This document shows positions 1-6,500 of a stretch of DNA of 6,628 bases, in pieces. The notes under the pieces are model-generated. The model was not told the origin of the DNA, did no database searches, and was given only the letters and a program-made list of their open reading frames with translations. The DNA comes from Anaerolineae bacterium. Lineage in GTDB: Bacteria; Chloroflexota; Anaerolineae; JAADDB01. Each line of letters begins with the position of its first letter. The first letter of the stretch is position 1. The DNA lies in the NCBI GenBank assembly GCA_015486895.1, contig WFQT01000051.1:1-6628 (forward strand), read 5' to 3'. Made by a program: the position numbers and the translations under genes.

Positions 1-858
1 GATCACGTCAGCGACGTTAGACCAGCCAAAGGGGATCCGGTGGTCGGTGGTGGCGATGCCGTCGGGTGGGTTGCGGAAATAGGGGGCGGGGGCAGGGTTG
101 GTGTTGCCGGGTGTGACCTGGCGCGCCTCGTATACGGCCCAAGCTCCCGGTGAGTGCGTGAGATCGCCCGGATAGATCCCAACTGAGCCGCCTTGAGCCA
201 GCACTTCGCCGCCAGGCACCTGCTCCGTGGGGCCAGTGAACTCATGGGATAACCAAAGACCGGCGGCCACCGCGTTGTCGGCGTCCTCGCTGGGAGGGCC
301 GCCATAAGCCACGAAGTCACGGATGGTATCGGGATTGTGATTGCGACCGGCGTACAAGGCCACCTGATCGGCGTCATCTTCGAAAACATTGACCAAGCCG
401 GGTGGGGTGTGCAGCACCGCGACGCCGTCAGAGAAATCGTAGTCGTCAAAACGTGATCCACGGCCGTCGAACCGGATCAGGACAAAGGCCCCTGGAGGCA
501 CTGGCGGGAGCGCGTCGGGCACAGTATAGTTATGCCCATCCTCATCGCTGACCTGCCATCCGCTGATGTCGAGACCCGGACTTGCGGCAGCCGGTGCGGA
601 GCCGGCCGCGGCAGCAGAGCCACGAGATCCCTGCAAGATCACTGGCAAGAACGTGCGCACGCCAGGCCGGTATAATTCCACCCACTCATACTGACCGTGA
701 ACCGGTCTGGGCAGGACCTCATTGAGGCGTAGGGGAACCACAGGGGTGATCGACGCCAGGTCGGCGGCTTGTGGATTGGCCCAGCCCAAGCCGGCTGATT
801 GCAATGAGAGTGCAACCAACAAAGCAACTGCGAAGACAAAGAAGGATTTGGCTTTCAT
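1..858 (-). CDS. Secreted lamin-tail-domain (LTD) protein, 3' end beyond window
   Basis: The frame is open for 286 codons from the ATG at 858 to the window edge, so the C-terminus is missing. The start is supported by AGGAGG five bases upstream. Residues 1-27 look like a Sec signal peptide: Lys2 and Lys4, a hydrophobic core at about 6-19, and likely cleavage after GWA (residue 27). From about residue 43 the pattern is that of a lamin tail domain: RLNEVLPRP, EWVELYRPG, LDISGWQVSDEDG, an FVLIRFDG strand, DQVALY and RDFVAYGG, closing near TPGNTNP (about 250-256). LTDs are Ig-like beta-sandwich modules, often found in bacterial exported proteins as adhesion or anchoring domains beside enzymes. 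Residues 68-95 form an unusual insertion in the loop before LDISGW: FLPVILQ followed by an Ala/Ser/Gly-rich linker. The last residues (from about PFGWSNVADVI) may begin a fibronectin/Ig-like module. The protein is probably extracellular. The partner domain, and hence the function, lies outside the window. Confidence 0.85.
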   Translation of the reverse strand, partial: MKAKSFFVFAVALLVALSLQSAGLGWANPQAADLASITPVVPLRLNEVLPRPVHGQYEWVELYRPGVRTFLPVILQGSRGSAAAAGSAPAAASPGLDISGWQVSDEDGHNYTVPDALPPVPPGAFVLIRFDGRGSRFDDYDFSDGVAVLHTPPGLVNVFEDDADQVALYAGRNHNPDTIRDFVAYGGPPSEDADNAVAAGLWLSHEFTGPTEQVPGGEVLAQGGSVGIYPGDLTHSPGAWAVYEARQVTPGNTNPAPAPYFRNPPDGIATTDHRIPFGWSNVADVI

Positions 859-863
859 GGGTT

Positions 864-869
864 CCTCCT
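864..869 (-). promoter_or_regulatory. Shine-Dalgarno site of the LTD gene
   Basis: On the minus strand the sequence reads AGGAGG, five bases before the ATG at 858. It is a near-consensus ribosome binding site and fixes the start of the lamin-tail gene at this ATG. Confidence 0.85.
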
Positions 870-881
870 GATTTGATTTGA

Positions 882-909
882 GTCGTGCCCGCTGAGGCCT
901 CAGCACGAC
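882..909. repeat. 28-bp inverted repeat with an inner 12-bp palindrome
   Basis: Outer arms GTCGTGC (882-888) and GCACGAC (903-909) are exact reverse complements. The perfect 12-bp palindrome CTGAGGCCTCAG occupies 892-903, sharing one base with the right arm. The element lies between the IS66 remnant and the lamin-tail gene, with its near edge 12 bases upstream of the AGGAGG site. No T-run follows on either side, so a simple rho-independent terminator is unlikely. It could be an operator, a leader hairpin in the lamin-tail mRNA, or a scar of the insertion element. The sequence does not decide between these. Confidence 0.6.
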
Positions 910-933
910 GAACGAAAGAATATGTGTAACTAT

Positions 934-1236
934 TCAGCCTGAAGGGACAGGGGGAGATTGCAGGAAGGATGGGTAGAAAGGGTCGCCGAGCAAGGCTGAC
1001 ACCGAGGCATCGAACACCCGCTGCCCATTCTTTCGGCATGTGGAAATGTAACTTCTAATCCGGCAGAACGTTTCTGCACCTCCTTCGGTGCAAAAACAGC
1101 CCGATACTTTCTGTTCCAACTTCACCATGCGCAGGTCTCGTTTTGCCAGGTCGTTGTCAAACGGCACCCAGAAATCATCCATGAACGCCTAAACTTCCCC
1201 TCTATGCTTCTCCAGGCGGGCAAGGCCCAGTAGTAC
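934..1236 (-). pseudogene. IS66-family transposase, C-terminal remnant with in-frame amber stop
   Basis: The translation contains the highly characteristic C-terminal block of IS66 transposases: RLEKHRGEV, AFMDDFWVPFDND, LAKRDLRMVKLEQKVSG, FCRIRSYIST and RKNGQRVFDA, ending at TGA (934-936). This block surrounds the last acidic residue of the DDE nuclease; most of the catalytic core and the N-terminal DNA-binding region are absent. A TAG codon at 1189-1191 interrupts the conserved EV(L)AFMDDF stretch. Family members usually have Leu here, so a TTG-to-TAG change is the simplest explanation. Upstream of about 1236 the frame stays open to about 1355, but the translation no longer resembles IS66. 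No IS66-type terminal repeat was recognised in the 75 bp after the stop. The fragment cannot transpose; it marks an old, truncated insertion. Confidence 0.85.
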
Positions 1237-1454
1237 TCTATAACACAACTTTCCAGCGCTAATCGGCCGGAAGGTCTCGAGATGAAAGCCTGAATGTACA
1301 ATAACCAGCAAAGAGGGAGTTGTTTGGCAACAAAACTTACTTATGTTAATTATAACTCATCACCCGCGTTTGTCAAGGGGATAATTACCGTCGCTGGCCC
1401 GGGAAATGCTGTTTCGCCGGCCTGTTCGCGCCGAAAACATTGACAGAACAGCCG
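1237..1454. other. Gap without a recognisable gene, partly AT-rich
   Basis: No gene is supported here. The stretch at about 1320-1372 is clearly more AT-rich than its surroundings and holds a small hairpin (TTGTT-TGGC-AACAA). Such a patch could harbour a promoter or be an insertion-element margin, but no convincing -35/-10 pair with correct spacing and a downstream gene was found. Confidence 0.4.
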
Positions 1455-1923
1455 CTATCGTAACAATTGTGCAATCAGAGGCGATTTCATGAAAAACGCC
1501 CTCAAGCCTTGAGATTTTGGCCTGGTCTGTGATAGGACGCCGCTACCTGGTGGTCGGAGCACCTTGCCTCCAAAGGCGCTGTAGTCACTAAACTTTAACA
1601 ACTTGCCATCTGAACTTCGGACCACCTGCGCTGAGACGTGCGCAGCCACGCGCACTTGCTGTTTGATGCTTAGGCGGTAGACATCTAGGGTATTTGCATC
1701 GGGTTGGGGCAGTTGGCTCAGCCAGTGGGAACTCCTGCGCATTTGGGGCCGGGCGGGCACCAACCGGCAATAGATGAAAGGGACCCCTTACCCTGATCTC
1801 GCCGCGGCCCGGCCGGAAATACGAAAGATCATCAAGTTGCGGCTCCAGCACGGTTACAGGGTTTTGCCTCTCTGGTAGTCCCCTTTGCATAACCTGCATA
1901 CGTCGCGTACTATAATCGTGCAA
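1455..1923 (-). other. Two overlapping unidentified reading frames, possibly one frameshifted remnant
   Basis: I do not recognise these frames. One runs 1923-1588 (111 codons, TTG start) and the other 1763-1455 (102 codons, GTG start), in different phases. The upstream part of the first (around PERQNPVTVLEPQLDDLS and FRPGRGEIRV) and the downstream part of the second (TLDVYRLSIKQQVRVAAHV, KLLKFSDYSAFGG) look more protein-like than the overlap. The second frame opens at a TAA within GTAAGGGG near 1790. A single lost or gained base near 1770-1790 would join them into one protein of roughly 150 residues. Neither has a convincing ribosome binding site. Given the broken transposase pieces on both sides, a decayed mobile-element or cargo gene is plausible, but both frames may also be non-coding. 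Confidence 0.2.
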
Positions 1924-1944
1924 GGAGCCTTGGACGACGTGAAC

Positions 1945-1975
1945 GCCCTCAAAACAGGGCCAAAACAGCCGTTTT
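1945..1975. repeat. Tandem pair of small inverted repeats
   Basis: Two adjacent hairpins are visible: GCCCT-CAAAAC-AGGGC (1945-1960) and AAAAC-AGCC-GTTTT (1962-1975). Both have exact five-base arms. They lie just upstream of the subtilase-like fragment and just outside the unidentified frames. No U-tract follows in either direction, so terminator function is doubtful. An insertion-element end or a chance structure is equally possible. Confidence 0.3.
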
Positions 1976-2027
1976 CAAGCCCCCATTATCCGCCCTAAAC
2001 AACGTCACTGCTCTGCGCGCCTTCTAG

Positions 2028-2231
2028 CAAGCTCTAGCCATTCTCGACCGGGTGATCGTGGGTGAGATCCTGTCCAGCGAAGGGGGAAATGGCGCCATCG
2101 CTCTGGCTGCAGACAACGCCTGCGATACCAACGCCGTGATCGTGGCGGCCAACGGCGACTTCAGCCCCAACGCCGGCACGGTTTGCTTGCTGCGTCTGAC
2201 CCACAGAGTCATCGGTGTCGGTGGCTACAGC
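2028..2231 (+). pseudogene. Internal fragment resembling an S8 (subtilase) serine peptidase
   Basis: The only plus-strand coding signal in the window. After a TAG at 2025-2027 the frame reads QALAILDRVIVGEI, GGNGAIALAADNACDTNA, VIVAANGDFSPNAGTV and HRVIGVGGYS. This matches the order seen in S8 peptidases between the catalytic His and Ser: a helix, a buried VVVAA(G)N-type strand bearing the oxyanion-hole Asn, a GTV turn and an AH.VIGVGA strand. The catalytic Asp, His and Ser regions are all absent, and the usual SPA-type residues before HRVIG read CLLRLT. The frame continues to a stop at 2307-2309, but the part after 2231 lies in sequence that codes on the other strand for the transposase remnant. 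The match may reach back to about 2000 across the TAG. This is a dead fragment; the family call rests on motif order only. Confidence 0.45.
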
Positions 2232-2234
2232 GCT

Positions 2235-2531
2235 GCCTCACGAGCGCAGCAGGCCGACCAGGGCCGAGGGCCGGCCCCGGACGGACTCTACAACAAGCCC
2301 GATCTTTAGCCAGAGGGTGAGCTGCCAGGCTGATGTCCTGCAAGTGTTCCAGCCCGGCCAATGTGGCCACCAGAAACTCCATGACTTTGGCCTGGGGCGT
2401 GTGCGTGTAACGCTTTTGTTCGAGCGGCACCGCCTGTAACTTCTGGGACAAGCCGATGTGTTCGGCGAACAAACCCTGGGCAACCAGAAAGGCATACTGG
2501 CTGTGTTGGGCTTGAGTCCTCTGTTGCTCAT
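2235..2531 (-). pseudogene. DDE-type transposase, frameshifted and truncated N-terminal remnant
   Basis: The sequence codes for a typical transposase N-terminus: RTQAQHSQYAFLVAQGLF, IGLSQKLQAVPLEQ, THTPQAKVMEFLVATLA and GLEHLQDISLAAHPLAKD. I associate this with full-length IS4/IS1380-like DDE transposases of about 400-500 residues; the exact IS family is uncertain. The ATG at 2531 has a good AAGGAG site five bases upstream, but its frame (MSNRGLKP) is one base out of phase with the conserved frame, so a base appears lost within the first few codons. After LAKD (about 2300) similarity seems to move into the other phase (VVESVRGRPSALVG), then stops near 2238. No DDE residues are present. It abuts the subtilase-like fragment on the opposite strand. 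It is non-functional. Confidence 0.65.
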
Positions 2532-2536
2532 GACCA

Positions 2537-2542
2537 CTCCTT
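2537..2542 (-). promoter_or_regulatory. Shine-Dalgarno site of the broken transposase
   Basis: AAGGAG on the minus strand, five bases before the ATG at 2531. It indicates that this ATG, rather than the in-frame ATG at 2568, was the original transposase start. The reading frame it opens no longer matches the conserved protein frame. Confidence 0.5.
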
Positions 2543-2655
2543 GTTTTTCCTGGACTGGTCATAAGCATACAGCCGTCGGGTTCAGTCGGTAAAGTGCGAA
2601 AAACCCTTTCAGTGTTGGGCCGTTTTTTGTGATCCGGCCTCTGGTTGCATAAAAC

Positions 2656-3421
2656 TTACGCAAGCAACAATTGTCCCAGGTCGCGTGCCCCGCGCACAGC
2701 CTGGCCTCCGAAATGGTTATTGAAATAGACCAACGTCAATGGCGCAGTCGCGTCCAACTCCCATAACTTCGGCACCCACTCGCGCAACTCGTCCTCGGTA
2801 TACACGTAGTCGTAACGCTCCCAAGCCTCCTGGTGTTGATACCATTTGGCGGCGTTCCGGCCATGGAAGCGCACGTAGGCCAGTGGGTCGGTCGCCACAG
2901 CCACGGGCGGCACCAAGCCCCGTAATCTGGGCTCATCCACGCTGCAAAAGCCCAGCCCCAACGACCGCAACAGATCAAAAGTTGGCTGGTTTACCCAGGC
3001 AGCGTTCCGAAACTCGACCACCACTGGCAGGTCGCCCAGGCCAGCGCGCAGCTTTTTTCAGATAGTCCCGATTTTGGGGTAGCAGGTGGAACGAATAAGG
3101 GAATTGGGTCAGCACGCAACCGAGTTTCCCCGCTTCGATCATCGGCTGCAAGGAGGCGACAAACGGTGCAAACTGCGGCTCTTCACGCTCGTGAGTCAGC
3201 TCCCGAAAGGCCTTAACCGCAAACAGAAAATCATCGGGTGTCTTGCGCACCCAGCTTTCGACCGTACGCGTGCTGGGAATGCGGTAGTAAGTTACGTTGA
3301 GTTCTACCGTGGAGAACTCACGAGCATAGAAACTCAACCGGTCACGCGGGGCCAACGTTTCCGGGTAAACAGGCCCGACCCAATCCTTGTATGAAAACCC
3401 CGAGGTACCGATCCTGATCAC
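2656..3421 (-). pseudogene. DUF72 (YecE-like) family protein, single-base frameshift
   Basis: DUF72 (Pfam PF01904) proteins are small cytoplasmic TIM-barrel proteins of about 240-300 residues with no firmly established function. The first part reads IRIGTSGFSYKDWVGPVYP, then FYAREFSTVELNVTYYRIP, FLFAVKAFRELTHE and LGCVLTQFPYSFH. The second part reads VVVEFRNAAWV, YVRFHGRNAAKWY, YVYTEDELREWVP and VYFNNHFGGQAV. They lie in different phases. The switch is at a run of six A on the coding strand (3053-3058). With five A the codons read CTG AAA AAG CTG CGC GCT, giving the expected NRDYLKKLRAGLGDLP. Corrected length is about 254 residues, normal for the family. I place the start at GTG 3421, just before the conserved IRIGTSGF and five bases after GGGGA; ATG 3451 or 3481 are possible. 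It follows the large C39/VWA gene on the same strand after 113 bp, and no shared function is evident. Confidence 0.85.
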
Positions 3422-3534
3422 GGGTTCCCCAAACGTCGCTAAACTTACCATCGTCCGATGGCGCACGTAGGGGCGGCGCATCTCCAACGAGACTTCCCGA
3501 TGGGAATGCGTCGCTCCTTTCGTTTACCATTTAG

Positions 3535-6500
3535 CTACATCCCGATCATGTAGCGGGCCACGTTGATGAAGAGATGCTGGCCGTCGCCGGTCATGGCCGA
3601 TGGGCCAGCATTGTAACCCCACAGCAGGAAACGCGGGTCCTGGCGGATAAGCGGGTAGTGCGTCTGACTGTTCGACTGACGCCCCAGGAGAGTGATCCCC
3701 GATGGTGGCCGCGGCGCGTAGATGGCAACGTATGGGCTGGGCTTGCCATACAAGGCCACGATGCGGCTAGTGGGCACCGGGACATAATATGGGCTGTGCC
3801 AGATCTGATGACTCGGATCCACCACGTACAGGTCACGTGTCGCGCCGATCCACCCCTGGCCCCAGTCGATGAACAGATCCATCTGGCTGAAGAGAGACGA
3901 GCCGCCGAAGCCCAGGCCGATGATCGGCACAGGATATTGCTGGAGAGCAGCCACCGCTCCCGGCGTGCCCCAATCATATTGATGCCCCGTCTCCGGCCCG
4001 ACCAACACCAGGCTGTAGGAATTCCACAAAGTACTGGCCACGTTGTCGATGTGAACAAAGTCCACTACAAATCCGTTGGCCTCCAGCAAGTTGCGGTAGG
4101 CATTGGCTGTGGTCAGGTCGTAACTCCAGATGTAAGCGACGCGCGGCAGGACTTGGAACCCGCCAGTCCGGTGACGGACGAAGCTTTTCTTGGAGTTATT
4201 CACGCCCCAGGCGCTGGCTTTGACGATGTAAGGGCCAGCCTGGTAAGTTTTGGTAAACAGGTTACCATACACCCCGTCATCGGCTTTACCATCGGCGTGG
4301 GTGCCGTCGTCGAAAAGTTGCAGATTCTGGACCAGATCCGAGTTGGGACCTTGCACCAGCGCCCATACTTCGGCTCCCCGGATCGCTTTACGATCGGCCA
4401 GGACAACCAGAACAGGTATCCTGGATCCCAATGTCCGCTCGGCCGGTGGCAGTCCAAAGGCCAGATGCATCGTCGTTGGCGACCAGGCCGAGAGAATGAA
4501 GATGTAGTTAGCAACCTTTTCCCGTGCGCGCAAGTCTACCACCCAGACACCGGCTTGGGGCTCACGGATGCGATATTGTTGGTGGGTCACGTCATCCTGG
4601 AAACGCATCCCCGGATAGCCGGGTTTGACCTGATCTCCGCTCGGGTCGGTGAGGGTCATCTCGATGGGGCTGCCGGGATCATCCCAGTTGACGGCGAAGA
4701 TCGCCTCGGGCAGGCCTTGTTCGACAGGTACCTCGAACGTCTCACGGCCGCTTACAGTGCCAGTCCGTTCCCCCAGCCGTTGCTGATGGCCGATCTCCTC
4801 GCCGATGGCCTTGTAGACGTCGGCCAGGCGGTTGGGGAGGGTCGAGGCGAGGTTGGGGCCAGGAGTAACGGACGGAGCATTCATCCCGGCGCTGGGCACT
4901 CCGGCCGCAGCCAGCGGCAGGATGTCCACGCCGGCCTCGTAGGGTGTGCCACCGGTGGACCCCGCAATAGCCGACATCAGGGTCCGGTCGGCATCATGGC
5001 CCAGGGCCACAGTGTGAACTACCACGCGGGAGGGCACGATCACGCCGCTCACCGTGGGATCGGACCAGTACGGGGTGACGTTCTCCATGCCGTCGCTGAG
5101 CAAAGCCATGGCCCAGTCGTGATCGCTCTGACCTTTGCTTTTGAACTCGTTATATCCCAACAACGCCCCTTGTCCCAGCGCGGTGGTCCCACCGGCCGAG
5201 AGCCCATTGACAGCCGCCTTGGCCGCGTTCCACTGCGTGGCTCCGGCGATGGTGGTCAGTGGGTAATCCATGGCCGGGCCGGCCGATGAGGCAAAAGACG
5301 CCACGCCGATCATGTCATCTACGTTGGTGTGGTCGATGAAAGCCCGGGCCGCGTTCTTGGCCGCGTCCATCTTACCAGAACTGCTCATGCTGCCCGAACG
5401 GTCGATCACCACCACCTGGTCGGCCCGTAGCTTGGGCAGGTAGAAAACCGCCCGGGTCTTTTTGTCACTCTGCGTTCCTTGCAGCGTCACCTCCAGGTCA
5501 TAGTAATCGGCCGATGCCTGGGTATGCGGGCTCACCACCAGGAAGTGCGTGTCGAGGACCCGGTAAACTGCAACGACCGTGCTGGTCTGCCCACCGATCT
5601 TCACGCTGAAATCGCCAGCGGTGTAAGTGACCGGCGAGGAAGGCGGTGTGGCCGTCTTGACCTGCACCAGGATTTTGTCCGGATTGTTGTACGCGCCGGC
5701 GTTAGTGGGGTTGTCCTGGACTGGCTGGAGAATCTCGAATGTCGGCACGCAGGCCTGGTGACTGGCCGCGCTGAAATTGTTCGTCTCGCCCAGAGCCGCC
5801 TCGTACTTGCCGTTGTAGTTGGTATCCTCGCAGCCGTCTACCGAGCCGTCACCGTCGTTATCAGGGTCTCGCTCCTTGCGCAGGCCATCGCCATCCAAAT
5901 CGGCCGTGCGTTTGTTGTAGTTGCCGGCATTGTCAAAGACGTATTCTCGGATGTCCTGCTTATCTTGCACCCAATCACCGTCGGTGTCGGCTGAAGTAGG
6001 ACTGGTGTGGAAGCGATTGATCTCGTCGAAATCCACGATGCCGTCGCCGTCCGTATCGGCGGAAACGCTAACTTCGTCCGAACGAACCGAGGCGCCAGCT
6101 GGCGGCACGTGATATTCGGTCACGGCCCAACTGCTCCACGACACCCACGACGAGGAAGCCGTCCAGGGATCCACGCGATGAGCCAGGTTGCCGTTGGTGT
6201 TGTAGCCATCCATGACCACACTATGAGTGTCGTGATTCTCGACGATCAAAATCGGCCTGTGAGCGTCGATCCAACCCTTGGCCTGGTTGAACGTAGGTTT
6301 GCCGCGGCTGGAGGTCGGGGCGGTACCGTTCAACGCCCAACCGAAGACGCAGTCGCCACTGCCAAAGGAGCCGGACTCACACGGCCACAACCCGTGGCCA
6401 TGCCCCAGGTCGCCCTCGGGATCGCCGCCGCCATAGTGGACGTAGGAGATGCGGTCCTGGCTGAGATGCCCACCGAAATACTCGACGATAGCCGAGATGG

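Noticed and set aside
3..461. 152-codon minus-strand open frame inside the lamin-tail gene
   Set aside because: Out of frame with the lamin-tail protein, which has a signal peptide, ribosome binding site and conserved motifs. The Pro/Thr-rich translation is a shadow.
1495..1952. 11-bp direct repeat AACGCCCTCAA at 1495-1505 and 1942-1952, flanking the unidentified frames
   Set aside because: Several exact 11-mer repeats are expected by chance in a window of this size, and no terminal inverted repeats lie just inside the copies, so a target-site duplication is not supported.
2618..2639. GGCCG...CGGCC inverted repeat with a T6 run, as a possible terminator after DUF72
   Set aside because: Arms are only five bases and the T6 lies inside the loop rather than after the stem, so it lacks the form of a rho-independent terminator.
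3053..3059. Programmed -1 ribosomal frameshift at AAAAAAG in the DUF72 gene
   Set aside because: The heptamer is in the wrong phase for tandem slippage and the required change is +1. A one-base insertion explains it more simply.
3574..5289. 571-codon plus-strand open frame opposite the large VWA gene
   Set aside because: It lies wholly antisense to a convincingly conserved gene. Its translation is rich in His/Gln/Arg/Gly with no recognisable domain, as expected for the mirror of a GC-rich coding frame.
5479..5994. 171-codon plus-strand open frame
   Set aside because: Antisense to the Ig-like and calcium-repeat region. The repeated VV/II/AG composition mirrors the DGDG-type codons on the coding strand.
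5797..6066. Dockerin domain (cellulosome) in the DxDxDG region
   Set aside because: The spacing and acidic density fit thrombospondin type 3-like repeats better. There is no paired 22-residue dockerin duplication and no cohesin in the window.
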